Assembly: GCA_964449775.1 (NCBI GenBank)
Contig: CAYVBQ010000002.1
Span: forward strand, 1-64,000
DNA from: Fen-1258 sp964449775
Lineage (GTDB): Bacteria > Bacteroidota > Ignavibacteria > Ignavibacteriales > Melioribacteraceae
DNA: 64,000 nucleotides
Reading direction: 5' to 3'
This document shows, in pieces, positions 52,716 through 62,157 of this stretch (position 1 is the first letter of the stretch; every line of letters starts with the position of its first letter). A program made the translations under genes and the position numbers. A model generated the notes under the pieces. The model had not been told where the DNA came from, made no database searches, and worked only from the letters and a program-made list of their open reading frames with translations.

Positions 52716-53965
52716 TGAATTCTTCCTTTGATTTCATCAATCCACTTTACATAGAGCTTCTGCTTCTTGTAATACTCTGTCATTTTTTTTAATTCGGGAA
52801 AATCAATATCTAAGTTTGCTTTGTGCTGAGGAATTCTTTTTTCAAGTTTGACAATATGATAACCGTAAACATTCTTATCAACATCTAATCGTTTCGGAAA
52901 ACTAATATCACCTTCTTTCAATTTGTATATGATATCGAGAAGTGGTTTATCGAGCTGACTCGTTTCGAAAGTTCCAAGATCTCCGCCAAATTTTGCTGTC
53001 TCTTTGTCATCGCTGTAAAGTCGCGCATAGTACTGAAATGTATTTTTACCGCGAACAATACTATCGCGAATCTCAGTTAAGAATTCGATCGCTTTTAAGT
53101 CTGATTCATCATCGCTCTTAACTTTAACAAGAATGTGTCTTGTATGAATGGACTCTCCACGTCTCTCGAGTAATTGAATTATATGAAATCCGACTGGAGA
53201 TTCGACAATACCGGAAAGTTGATTCGGCGCCAACGAAAATGCTACTGCTTCGAATTCAGGGTAGAAGACACCACGTTTTACAGATCCAAGATCACCACCC
53301 TGTGCCGCGCTGCCCGGGTCATCGGAATATTTTGTAGCAAGCTTTGCAAAGTCGCCACCCTTCTTCAAAGAATCCAAAAGCGATACCGCGAATTCTCTCG
53401 CTATCTTTTTTACTCTTTCACCGGTTTTAGGATTCTGAAAAATATGACCAATCTTAAATTTCTCTGCTACCACACCAAGAGAATCTTTAAATGTATCGTA
53501 GAATTCTTCAATTTCTTTACGGGAAGCTTCCAGTTGTGCAAACTTTTTCTGCTTCAGCATCTCTGCCATTAAATTCTTTTTTGTATCATCTTGAAGAGAT
53601 CGTTTCAATTTCTCGATGGGCATTCCGTAAACTTGTTCAAGTTTCTCACGCGAACCGTATTGCTGAATAAAATAATTAATCTGGTAATCTAACTGTTGTT
53701 TTACTTGTTCATCTGTCACTGTAATAGAATCCAGTTCAGCCTGAGCATAAAGAAGTTTTTCTTCGATCATTGCATTTAGAACTTGTCTGCGAAATGTTGT
53801 ATCGGCAGGATTTATATTTCTCTGTTGTGCCTCAGCACTCGCTCTAAAATCAAATTCTGATTGAAGGATAATCTCATTATCCACAACAGCAACAATTTTA
53901 TCTAATACTTGCTGTGCATTCAACATCCCAATTAAAACAAAATAGACTAACAAAAATTTTTTCAT
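52697..53965 (-). CDS. SurA-like parvulin foldase, two rotamase domains
   Basis: The 422-residue protein has a signal peptide (MKKFLLVYFVLIGMLNAQ) and a SurA N-domain (about 22-165). One rotamase domain (about 170-265) contains IFQNPKTGERVKK and GGDFAKLATKYSDDPGSAAQGG; the second (about 275-375) contains ETAKFGGDLGTF. It should fold outer-membrane proteins in the periplasm. The start overlaps the upstream chaperone gene by four bases. Confidence 0.9.
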   Translation of the reverse strand: MKKFLLVYFVLIGMLNAQQVLDKIVAVVDNEIILQSEFDFRASAEAQQRNINPADTTFRRQVLNAMIEEKLLYAQAELDSITVTDEQVKQQLDYQINYFIQQYGSREKLEQVYGMPIEKLKRSLQDDTKKNLMAEMLKQKKFAQLEASRKEIEEFYDTFKDSLGVVAEKFKIGHIFQNPKTGERVKKIAREFAVSLLDSLKKGGDFAKLATKYSDDPGSAAQGGDLGSVKRGVFYPEFEAVAFSLAPNQLSGIVESPVGFHIIQLLERRGESIHTRHILVKVKSDDESDLKAIEFLTEIRDSIVRGKNTFQYYARLYSDDKETAKFGGDLGTFETSQLDKPLLDIIYKLKEGDISFPKRLDVDKNVYGYHIVKLEKRIPQHKANLDIDFPELKKMTEYYKKQKLYVKWIDEIKGRIHWDVRL

Positions 53966-54807
53966 TCGGAATACCTCTTTATCTCCAGATTGTGATCTGC
54001 AATTAATTTATCTATGTATTTTTTTAATATCTCTTTTTTCTTGATGATTGTTAACCTGGTTTTCACTTCCTCCTTAACAACCTCTAATGGCGGAATGAGA
54101 TCTTTAACGAGCTTTTCAAGAAGTTGAACAACAGCAAACTTAGCTGGTTCCGTTTCAATAACTAAACTGATTTCGTCTTTTTGAAGGGCAGAAACACTCC
54201 TCAGAAAAGTCAGAGGTTGAAGTTGATACCGGGAGATTAATTGGTCCCCCTCAACCGCAATAATTGAGGATAAGTTTTGATACATATTTAGACCGTTTTT
54301 CCAACTTGTTTCAATAACAGTATTTCGAAATTGAACCGCTTTATCGAAGTCGTCGAAGTAGACTATATTCACCCGGAACATGTCATCGTTCAACTTAAAA
54401 TCATCTTTGTTGTTCGCAAAATATTTTTGGATCTCATCTTCGGATGGTTCAGTATTTTCTTGATCCATTAATTTTTTAATGAACATAGAAGCAGCTAGTT
54501 CTTTTTTACTCTGCTCCATGATTGAGTTAAATTCTTTTTCCTCTAGAATGCCGTTTTTTACAGCTTCTTGAAAAAGAATTTCTTTTTCAATCCAATCTTG
54601 AATGAACTCAGCACGAAGTTTTCCGCTATTTCTTTTCTCTGAAAGAGCTAATTTGATTTGCTCTTCAGTCAATACTGCATCATTAACCTTAATAACGAAT
54701 TTATCGGATTTTTCGTTTTTCGAACATCCAAATGCGCTAAGGAATACGAAACAGAAAACGAAAGCTATATTAATTTGTCTGTTTGAATGCTTTGCTAAGT
54801 TCATCAT
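53962..54807 (-). CDS. SurA N-domain-like lipoprotein chaperone, no rotamase visible
   Basis: The 281-residue protein has a lipobox (FLSAFGC at about residues 22-28) and a SurA_N-like helical domain (AVLTEEQIKLALSEKR...FIQDWIEKEILFQEAVKNG). A helical C-terminal part ends KKYIDKLIADHNLEIKRYSE. The typical rotamase core with GG..G is absent, so it is probably a chaperone only. The 5' end overlaps the larger lipoprotein gene by 38 bases. Confidence 0.7.
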   Translation of the reverse strand: MMNLAKHSNRQINIAFVFCFVFLSAFGCSKNEKSDKFVIKVNDAVLTEEQIKLALSEKRNSGKLRAEFIQDWIEKEILFQEAVKNGILEEKEFNSIMEQSKKELAASMFIKKLMDQENTEPSEDEIQKYFANNKDDFKLNDDMFRVNIVYFDDFDKAVQFRNTVIETSWKNGLNMYQNLSSIIAVEGDQLISRYQLQPLTFLRSVSALQKDEISLVIETEPAKFAVVQLLEKLVKDLIPPLEVVKEEVKTRLTIIKKKEILKKYIDKLIADHNLEIKRYSE

Positions 54808-56755
54808 AATAAATTTTTGGGTGATAAATGTTTTTTAGTTTATTCAAATACTCATCTTCAAAACGCTTGCTTTCTTTCTCTTGCAAAACACTTGCAGCTT
54901 CAGCTCTTGCTTCTTCATATATTTTAATACGGGCGTTATCGCGCTTAATTAGTTTTACTATTGAATACCCGGCTTCAAAGTCAAATGGCTTCGAGATATC
55001 GCCAATATTTTTGAGTGAGTTTGCCTGTTTTGCCAATCCGTTTAATTCAACATCAACTAACCCATTATAACCCACTTTATTTTCGTAACCAGTCCTTTGA
55101 TTATATTTTACATATAAGCTGTCGTAAGAATAACCAGAGAGTGTTAAAGAGAAACATTTATTGATCAGAGAATCCTTTGGATTATATATTTCCTTAAACT
55201 CAACCCGGTCTTTCCACTTGTAATTATTTTTAGTCTTCTCCCAAAAAGCGAAAGTTTTTGCGCTGTCAATTAATATCTTTGACCACACTTCTTCTTCGAG
55301 AATTTTGAATAGATACATACCATTTTCATAGTCATCTAACAATTTCGCGAATTCGGTATTCTCTTTATCGTAATTCAAAGCTTTTTCTTGAATTAAAAGA
55401 TCACTCGAATATTGATTAATTGCGTCCTGGAGGATCTTCCCGTTCAAAGTCATATTGAGGTTTGTACCGGCTTTAATCATATTCTCAAAAAGACTATCAC
55501 ATGTAAAAGATTTATTATTGATCTTGAAGATTTCATCAGAGCCCACTTGAGTTTTCAAATTGCTCTTAAAATATGCGGCGCCAATTTTAAGTGTATCGCT
55601 GTGAGCAAGTATTTTGTTAAAGGTTGCGAAGTTTTGGACAAAATTCAATTCAATTTTTAATTTATGGACAAGATTATCAAAATCGGTTTTATATCGAACC
55701 CGATCGTAGATTTCCTTTAATTCTGTTTTTTGTTCTTCGTAAGATTTATCGGGCGCTACAGCAACTAACTTTATAAGATGATACCCAAATTTCGTTTTCA
55801 CGATTGGTGATGTCTGTCCAACATTTAATTTGAATACTACCTCATCAAATTCTCTAATTAGTTGACCTCGTTCGAAGAAACCGAGATCACCCTTCTTCAA
55901 AGAAGTTCCTTTATCGAGAGAATATTTGGTTGCTAATTCGCCAAAATCTGCTCCTGCTTTGAGCTGTTTCTCAATATCTTGAATTTTGTTTAAAGCTTTT
56001 ACTGTATCCGTTCCGGTTGAATCTGTGAAAGAGATAAGAATATGTTGTGCTCGTACCGAAGACCTGCGCGGTATTCTTTCTGTAACTTTAATAATATGAT
56101 AACCATAGCCTGATGAAACAAGTTCAGGATAAATATTACCGGGTTCTGTTTTGTAAATAGCATCTTCTATTGAGGGGATATTAATTTGACCCGCTGTAAC
56201 ATAGTAAACATCTCCTCCAATCTTATTTGTGTAGGAATCCTTAGAAAATAAATTTACAAGGGAGGAAAAGTCTTCCCCCTTTTGAATTCTTTGAATTAGT
56301 TGATTACCAAGTTCTACAGTTTTTTGTTCATTCATAGTCGAATCAGGAACAAGAAAAATATGGCTCACACGGTACTCGGTTTTTCTTCGATCGAATAGCT
56401 GGATTAAATTCGGTTCGTAAAGTTTTTGTTGAAGAAAAATTGTCTTTCCAATATTTAATTTATAATCAAAAAATTCTTTCTTCATTTCTGCATCGGCTTT
56501 ATAACCCCGGACAGAAGCATCGCGTAATTTCATCTTATAATTAACGTAGAGATCAATAAATTTATGAAGTGATGAGAGAGAATCATTTTGGGCATTTTCG
56601 ATACCGCCCGAATTTTTTGAGTATGCATTCTCAAACTCGTCCATATAAATTTTATTATCGCCAAATTCTGCAACAACTATTTGAGAATTCTGAGAAGTAC
56701 ATGAGACAAAAATAATTAATGGTAAAAAAAGAAAGATAAACTTTGTATTTCGCAT
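54770..56755 (-). CDS. Lipoprotein parvulin with two rotamase domains
   Basis: The 661-residue lipoprotein (lipobox in LPLIIFVSC) has an N-terminal SurA-like region, two parvulin domains and a long helical C-terminal part. The first parvulin domain (about 125-225) contains YRVSHIFLVPDSTMNEQK and GGDVYYVTAG. The second (about 235-335) contains RAQHILISFTDSTG and KYSLDKGTSLKKGDLGFFERGQ. It is the first gene of the chaperone operon that continues into moxR. Likely substrates are outer-membrane proteins such as those encoded at 32-37 kb. Confidence 0.88.
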   Translation of the reverse strand: MRNTKFIFLFLPLIIFVSCTSQNSQIVVAEFGDNKIYMDEFENAYSKNSGGIENAQNDSLSSLHKFIDLYVNYKMKLRDASVRGYKADAEMKKEFFDYKLNIGKTIFLQQKLYEPNLIQLFDRRKTEYRVSHIFLVPDSTMNEQKTVELGNQLIQRIQKGEDFSSLVNLFSKDSYTNKIGGDVYYVTAGQINIPSIEDAIYKTEPGNIYPELVSSGYGYHIIKVTERIPRRSSVRAQHILISFTDSTGTDTVKALNKIQDIEKQLKAGADFGELATKYSLDKGTSLKKGDLGFFERGQLIREFDEVVFKLNVGQTSPIVKTKFGYHLIKLVAVAPDKSYEEQKTELKEIYDRVRYKTDFDNLVHKLKIELNFVQNFATFNKILAHSDTLKIGAAYFKSNLKTQVGSDEIFKINNKSFTCDSLFENMIKAGTNLNMTLNGKILQDAINQYSSDLLIQEKALNYDKENTEFAKLLDDYENGMYLFKILEEEVWSKILIDSAKTFAFWEKTKNNYKWKDRVEFKEIYNPKDSLINKCFSLTLSGYSYDSLYVKYNQRTGYENKVGYNGLVDVELNGLAKQANSLKNIGDISKPFDFEAGYSIVKLIKRDNARIKIYEEARAEAASVLQEKESKRFEDEYLNKLKNIYHPKIYYDELSKAFKQTN

Positions 56756-56846
56756 CCGAAAACCTCCGTTAAAGTGATATTTTGGTGTGCAATTTTACCC
56801 ATTGAGGGTCTGAAAATCAAGGAATGAAGTAGTCAATAACAAGTTA

Positions 56847-57806
56847 TTACTTCTTCTTTCTTTGTGGATTTATACTAACCGGAGTTGAGTTGCGTTCCCA
56901 AAAGACTCCATATTCATAACCTTGAATTAACATGTTATCATCAACCTCAGCAAGCCGTTTTTCGGCTAAACAAGAATAAAATTTATCAATTTCGATCCCC
57001 ACATATTTTCTTCCAAGTTTTTTTGCAACTACGGAAGTCGTTCCGCTGCCGAGAAATGGATCCAACACAACATTACTTTTATTGCTGCTTGCAAGAATTA
57101 ACTTTGCCAGAAGCTTTTCCGGTTTTTGTGTCGGATGTTCGGTATTCTCCGCCATTGACCAAAAAGGAACAGATAAATCATTCCAAATATTCGATGGATA
57201 AGTCAACCGAAAATCACCATTCCGGTTTGACCGCCAATCTTTCGGCTTGCCGTTAGAATCTCGATATGGCGCCAATACTTTTCTTCTCAGTTTTACAGCA
57301 TCTATATTAAATGTGAATTTATCTGAGACAGTGCAAAACCAAATATCTTCCGAACTATTCTTCCAGTTTTTTAGTGCACCGCGCCCCTTCTCACGCTCCC
57401 ATGTAATTCTATTCCGGATAATGAAATGCTTCTCAAGAACAAGCGGAATTGAAATTGAAGTATGCCAATCGCCGCAGAAATAAAGTGATGCGTTCGGTTT
57501 CAGAGTCCTCTTCAATTCGATGATGAAGCTCTCAACCCAATCGGCGTAATCATGAATAGACTTTTCTTTGAATGAAGTTGATTTAAACGTCTTGTCAAGA
57601 TTGTATGGCGGATCAACAATAAGTAGGTCAACAAATTTATTTGGGAGATAGTTGAGAACTGAGAATAAGTCTTGATTGATCGTTCTGTTAATCACTTCCT
57701 TGATAGAAACATCATTGTTCAGTTTAAGAATTCTCTTTGAATATTCCACAAGTTCACTTTTTGAAAGCTGAATGGTTTTATTTCGATCCGATTTTGGTTT
57801 CGTCAC
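56847..57806 (-). CDS. Orphan beta-class DNA methyltransferase
   Basis: The 319-residue enzyme has the catalytic DPPYN motif at 65-69 before the SAM-binding VLDPFLGSGTTSVVA (about 247-261), the beta-class order for N6-adenine or N4-cytosine methyltransferases. GTG is the start. There is no restriction endonuclease or mobile gene beside it; metG is upstream on the same strand. It probably has a regulatory or replication-linked role. The target site cannot be read from sequence. Confidence 0.85.
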   Translation of the reverse strand: MTKPKSDRNKTIQLSKSELVEYSKRILKLNNDVSIKEVINRTINQDLFSVLNYLPNKFVDLLIVDPPYNLDKTFKSTSFKEKSIHDYADWVESFIIELKRTLKPNASLYFCGDWHTSISIPLVLEKHFIIRNRITWEREKGRGALKNWKNSSEDIWFCTVSDKFTFNIDAVKLRRKVLAPYRDSNGKPKDWRSNRNGDFRLTYPSNIWNDLSVPFWSMAENTEHPTQKPEKLLAKLILASSNKSNVVLDPFLGSGTTSVVAKKLGRKYVGIEIDKFYSCLAEKRLAEVDDNMLIQGYEYGVFWERNSTPVSINPQRKKK

Positions 57807-57907
57807 TTTAGATGATTTCTTTGAATGGAACGCTGATCATTATGATCGTCTATGATTTATTAAGATCATCATTAATCATGCACAATCAACGTACTGTTTT
57901 ACAAAAT

Positions 57908-59962
57908 TTATTTAGCCGTTGTGCCGAGATTGATCGATTCGTCAATCTCAATAATTTTAACTTTTCCATCTTCCGCAGTATCAAGCGCAAGAATCATTCC
58001 TTGAGATTCAACTCCGAACAGCTTTGCTGCTTTCAAATTTGCAACGATTAGTACATTCTTACCGATCAGTTCTTCCGCTGTGTAGCTTTTTGCTATACCT
58101 GCAACTAACTGCCTTTTTTCAGAGCCCAAATCGATCTGCAATTTCAGGAGCTTATCACTCTTCTTCACATTTTCAGCCGCAATAATTTTTGCTGCCCGCA
58201 GCTTCACACGCTTAAATTCATCAATCGTAATTTCTTCAACAACTTCTTTTGGACTTTCATCACTTTGAGGAAGTTTATTTACCTGATCTTCTATCATTTT
58301 ATCTTCAATTTTTGTGAAAAGAATTTCCGGTTCATTTAGTTTATGCCCGGCATGTAAATTTTCATCTCCGCACCTTGTCCAATCAGTCGGACGAGCATTC
58401 AACATTTTAAATATTTTTACACTTGAGAATGGAATCACAGGCTGAAAAACTTCTGCAAGAGTATAAATGGTGTTGAGACAGATATTAATAGTTGTGGCAC
58501 ATTGTTCTTTATTCTTCTTTGAGCTAACCCACGGCTCAGAATCGTTAAAATATTTATTTCCGGCACGCGCCAGGTTCATCATTTCGAAGACAGCATCTTT
58601 TATCTTATAGCGTTCAAGCAAATCGGCAATTTTCTGTGGCTGGGCTTTCAAATACTCAATCATATCCGAATCTATCTTCTCAAGCTTACCACGCTTAGGT
58701 ATTTTGCCTTCAAAATGCTTATGCGCAAAAGTAAATGTACGGTTAACAAAATTACCAAGTATATCGGCAAGTTCGCCATTAGTACGCCCTTGAAATTCTT
58801 TCCAGAAAAAGTCTGTGTCTTTATTCTCAGGTAAATTTGCTGCGAGAGTATAACGCAGCGTATCTGCCGGGAATAATTCCAAGAACTCTTCAACATCAAT
58901 TCCCCATCCGCGTGATTTCGAAAATTTCTTCCCTTCAAAATTCAGGAACTCGTTAGCCGGAACATTTTGAGGTAAAATAAATTTATCAGCGTTGGCATCA
59001 TTCCAAGCCATAAGCATAGCCGGAAATATTATTGTGTGAAATACAACGTTGTCTTTTCCTATAAACGCGATGTACTTCGTATCTGTGCCCTGCCAATATG
59101 ATTTCCACATATCGGGTTCATCACGCTGAATAGATAATTCTTTCGTAGCGGAGATATAACCAAGAACTGCTTCAAACCACACATAGAGAACTTTATTCTG
59201 AACTCCATCGAGAGGGACTTTGACACCCCAATCGAGATCGCGTGTGACAGCACGATCTTTTAGACCGTCATTAAACCAACTCTTACAATATTGAAGAACA
59301 TTATCTTTCCAACCGTACTTTTCATTCATCTCATCAACATATTTAACCAACCGTTCTTGATACTTACCGAGAGGAAAAAACCAATGAGAAGTTTTTTTTA
59401 AAACAGGTGTCTCTCCACTGATTTTGCTTTTCGGATTTTTCAGTTCAGACGGATCGTAAAGCGAGCCGCATTTTTCACATTCGTCGCTACGCGCCTCTTC
59501 GTTACCACATCGAGGGCAAGTTCCTTCAACATAACGATCGGGTAAAAACATTTTTGCTTTTTCATCAAAGAACTGCAGCGACTTTTTTTCAACCAATAAT
59601 CCTTGATCATGAAACGACTTGAAGAATTGCTGTGCGGTCTCGTGGTGAATTGGCAAACTTGTGCGTGAATAGATATCGAAACTCATTCCAAATTTTTCAA
59701 AAGCATTTTTATTCGCATTGTGGTAGCGGTCAATAATTTCTTTCGGAGTAACTTTTTCTTTGTCGGCAGTAATGGTTATTGGTACACCATGTTCGTCGGA
59801 ACCGCAAATATAAAGGATATCATCACCCTTCAAGCGTTTGTAGCGCACGTAAATATCTGCCGGAAGATACGCTCCGCTTAAATGACCAAGGTGAATATTA
59901 CCATTAACATATGGAAGTGCAGATGTGACAAGAATTTTCTCTTTAGCCAAAACAAATCTCAC
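57908..59962 (-). CDS. metG: Methionyl-tRNA synthetase with C-terminal tRNA-binding domain
   Basis: The 684-residue enzyme has the HIGH-type HLGH (24-27), the zinc knuckle CPRCG...CEKCG (about 150-165), KFSKSRG (about 345-351) and an EMAPII-like C-terminal domain (about 580-684; FKRVKLRAAKIIAAENVKKSDKLLKL). The start is GTG (MRFVLAKEK) or the TTG four codons later; both precede ILVTSALPYVNG. It is a housekeeping gene, probably the last chromosomal core gene before the accessory region. Confidence 0.95.
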   Translation of the reverse strand: MRFVLAKEKILVTSALPYVNGNIHLGHLSGAYLPADIYVRYKRLKGDDILYICGSDEHGVPITITADKEKVTPKEIIDRYHNANKNAFEKFGMSFDIYSRTSLPIHHETAQQFFKSFHDQGLLVEKKSLQFFDEKAKMFLPDRYVEGTCPRCGNEEARSDECEKCGSLYDPSELKNPKSKISGETPVLKKTSHWFFPLGKYQERLVKYVDEMNEKYGWKDNVLQYCKSWFNDGLKDRAVTRDLDWGVKVPLDGVQNKVLYVWFEAVLGYISATKELSIQRDEPDMWKSYWQGTDTKYIAFIGKDNVVFHTIIFPAMLMAWNDANADKFILPQNVPANEFLNFEGKKFSKSRGWGIDVEEFLELFPADTLRYTLAANLPENKDTDFFWKEFQGRTNGELADILGNFVNRTFTFAHKHFEGKIPKRGKLEKIDSDMIEYLKAQPQKIADLLERYKIKDAVFEMMNLARAGNKYFNDSEPWVSSKKNKEQCATTINICLNTIYTLAEVFQPVIPFSSVKIFKMLNARPTDWTRCGDENLHAGHKLNEPEILFTKIEDKMIEDQVNKLPQSDESPKEVVEEITIDEFKRVKLRAAKIIAAENVKKSDKLLKLQIDLGSEKRQLVAGIAKSYTAEELIGKNVLIVANLKAAKLFGVESQGMILALDTAEDGKVKIIEIDESINLGTTAK

Positions 59963-60090
59963 AAATTGATTTTATTGTTGGCAAATATAAGAAAAATCTC
60001 GTAATCGGGAGGGGATGGATTTACGATATATAATTTATGATTGTTGATTTACGATTTACGAATAAAAATAGATATTTCATTTTTCCATCG

Positions 60091-60193
60091 AAAATCGTCA
60101 ATCGTACCTCGTCAATCTGCAATCGTCAATCTGCAATCATCAATCTACAATCATCAATCTACAATCGTCAATCATCACTCGTAAATCTACAAC
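60091..60193. repeat. Tandem TCAATCTGCAATCG-type minisatellite
   Basis: Degenerate units AATCGTC, AATCTGC, AATCATC and AATCTAC repeat about a dozen times between metG and the hybrid-kinase relic. The unit length is about 7 or 14 bases. It has no gene and no CRISPR-like spacers. Confidence 0.75.
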
Positions 60194-60211
60194 CGTACCT
60201 CCTCCATCTTC

Positions 60212-60881
60212 CTACTTCTTCACTTTAGCCAGACACTTTTCGACTGAACTTACCAAAACATCTTTCGAAAAAGGTTTTGCCAGATAATTATCAAACCCCT
60301 CTTTAAGAAACCGTTCTTTATCTGCAAACATCGCATAAGCAGTAACAGCAATGATTGGCACGTTCATATATCCAGGTATTTTTCTTATTTGATGCATTGC
60401 CTCAACTCCGTCAATACCGGTGCCAAGGTTTATATCCATAAGGATTAAATCGAAATGTTCCTTGGAGGCAAAGGTAATTGCCGATATACCATCTTCAACT
60501 TCAATTAGTCTCACATAATTTGATAAACAGTGATTCATAAACAAACAATTAGAGGAGTTATCGTCAATTACTAATACTTTTTGCAATCCTTTTTCTTTGG
60601 AAGTAGGCGGTTTAACAATTGTGGTTGTTAATTTCTTTTTGATCTGCTGCTGAATTTGATTTTGGTTTGGAATTGCCGGCAGCCAAATTGAAAACACTGG
60701 TCCTTTACCTACTTCGCTTTCAACTTGTAGATAGCCTTTCATTATCTCAACAACCCTTTTGGTTATAGTTAAGCCAATGCCAGCCGATGAGAACCAAAGC
60801 GCCCGCAAGGGCAGTAAAAATAGCTGCAGAGTAAGAAAAAGTTGTACGTGAAAGTTTTAGAAAGATATTTTTGGTATTCAT
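60212..60881 (-). pseudogene. Hybrid histidine kinase, internally deleted
   Basis: From ATG 60881 a frame reads MNTKNIFLKLSRTTFSYSAA and a membrane helix, ending after 44 codons at 60747. A second frame, overlapping it, reads AGIGLTITKRVVEIMKG (the end of a HATPase domain), SIWLPAIP, and a complete receiver domain with KVLVIDDNSSN, DLILMDINLG (phospho-Asp) and KPFS. The sensor, HisKA and most of HATPase are missing, so an internal deletion fused the two ends out of frame. The receiver could still be made but lacks its kinase. Confidence 0.8.
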
Positions 60882-60908
60882 ACAGTACCTTTATTCTATT
60901 ATTACATT

Positions 60909-61077
60909 GTAACTCGAATCGCTGATTCGAGTATTTACTATTTGTTCATTTAGCGATTCCCCAAAGGGACAAGCAGCGAATCGCATTACAGTTTTATTTT
61001 ATCGAGATAAACCTGCCTGACCAGTAAGCATGTCTCGATTTACAATTCCGCTCTGTAACTCGAATCTCCGATTCGAG
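60909..61077. repeat. REP-like hairpins left of the RAYT gene
   Basis: Four palindromes with GTAA or TTAC feet were found. They are CTCGAATC/GATTCGAG (60913-60931 and 61059-61077), GCGATTC/GAATCGC (60953-60984), and ATCGAGA/TCTCGAT (61001-61039). Loops and flanks vary but feet are constant. They flank the C-terminal end of the transposase gene. Confidence 0.75.
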
Positions 61078-61329
61078 TAAATTCAAACCAAATATTTCGA
61101 ATTATAATAACTCCATTTCCATTCTTCCCGGTTTTCGACCAAGTTAGCTTTTACAGGATTCAGCAAAACGTAATTTACTATTCTTCTAAGTTCATCAATA
61201 TTTCTAACTACATGGTCATAACTCTCATGATGCCAAAAAGCTCCGCTGCGATTTAAGATTTTGTTGCATTCCCTAGCTGTTACCCCTTTAAGTTTTCTAA
61301 AACTTCCGTAACCAAATAATTTGGCTTTT

Positions 61330-61353
61330 GTAACACGACCTTCATGTCGTTAC
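61330..61353. repeat. REP-like hairpin inside the RAYT gene
   Basis: GTAACACGAC (61330-61339) pairs with GTCGTTAC (61346-61353) around CTTCAT; the GTAA foot is present at both ends. Confidence 0.6.
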
Positions 61354-61384
61354 CGATTTTCTCAATTGAAATATTGTTGGTCTG

Positions 61385-61512
61385 TCGAGATAAATCTCTA
61401 CTTACATTTTGTAAATCAGCATTTATGTCGTTTCCAACATTAACAGTTGAATCAGTATTTGTTTGTCGAGATAAATCTCGACTTACATTTTGTAAATCGA
61501 CATTTATGTCTA
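61385..61512. repeat. Two BIME-like pairs of palindromes inside the RAYT frame
   Basis: Each copy is a stem TCGAGA...TCTCGA or close variant, TTAC, the spacer ATTTT, GTAA, and a second stem (TCGACAT...ATGTC or a variant). Copy one is 61385-61431, copy two 61466-61512. The TTAC-ATTTT-GTAA junction is identical. The pairing stays intact while individual bases differ. Confidence 0.75.
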
Positions 61513-61924
61513 TACTAGTTGGCGTAAACACTATATGCACATGGTTTGGCATTATGGTATATGCTATTAATTCGTATTCTTTTTCATCCCGGAAATGAAT
61601 CGCTTCTTTTACTAACTCTGCCATTCCCCCTTCTTTTAACCACATCGGGCTGCTTTTATTGCTGTCCAACAATCTGTCAAACACGCCAAAATATTTTCTC
61701 TGATATTCATAATATTTTTCTGCTTTCTGTTTTTGTAAAATTATACCGGATATTAGTTTTAACTCTTTCTCTCTATCTTCTTTAAGCTTTTTAATTACTG
61801 TAACTGGTAATGAACCGGTTAGTCGGAATGTTACAAAAAATGTATATCCTTCCGGCTGATAATGAGGTAAATTCCGTTTGTAGTATGTTTTATCTTTTTG
61901 CTCTTTCATATTCAATACTGTCTT

Positions 61925-62125
61925 GCGATTCAGCGAATCGCATTACATTTGCTTTGTAACTCGAATCGCTGATTCGAGAAATTACTCTGTAAATCGACAT
62001 TCATGTCGATACCATTTTATCAATTGTCCTTTTCTGTCTGTCGAGATGAACCTGCCTGGCAGCAGACAGGTCTCGATTTACATTTTGCGATTCGGCGAAT
62101 CGCTCTACAATTTTGACATTTACGT
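61925..62125. repeat. REP-like hairpins right of the RAYT gene
   Basis: The set includes GCGATTC/GAATCGC (61925-61941), CTCGAATC/GATTCGAG (61960-61978, with GTAA at 61956), ATCGACAT/ATGTCGAT (61993-62010, with GTAA at 61989) and TCGAGA...TCTCGA (about 62041-62076). It ends with GCGATTC/GAATCGC (about 62087-62103). Three of these families also occur on the left side or inside the transposase gene. Confidence 0.75.
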
Positions 62126-62157
62126 CAGTCTCCATACTACATACTCCCTACTCCCTA

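Larger units (their letters stand above)
61083..61915 (-). pseudogene. REP-associated tyrosine transposase (RAYT), frameshifted
   Basis: The 61280-61915 frame (211 residues) is a Y1 transposase N-terminal half: GYTFFVTFRLTGSLP, IMPNHVHIVF (His125-x-His127, the HUH motif). Residues about 134-198 are an extra stretch with two near-identical copies of D-I-N-x-D-L-Q-N-V-S-R-D-L-S-R-Q-T-N. It is encoded by REP-type palindromes inserted in frame. A one-base frame change near 61285 then moves to a downstream frame that reads KGVTARECNKILNRSGAFW, HHESYDHVVRNIDELRR and ends KYLV at 61083. The active Tyr candidate is in SYDH. Confidence 0.85.

Noticed and set aside
60091..60193. Possible CRISPR array
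   Set aside because: Units are 7-14 bases, degenerate and without unique spacers of 25-40 bases; no cas gene is nearby.
61280..61295. Programmed -1 frameshift in the transposase
   Set aside because: The overlap TTAAAGGGG does not form a standard slippery heptamer and no stimulatory structure is evident, so a plain mutation is the simpler reading.
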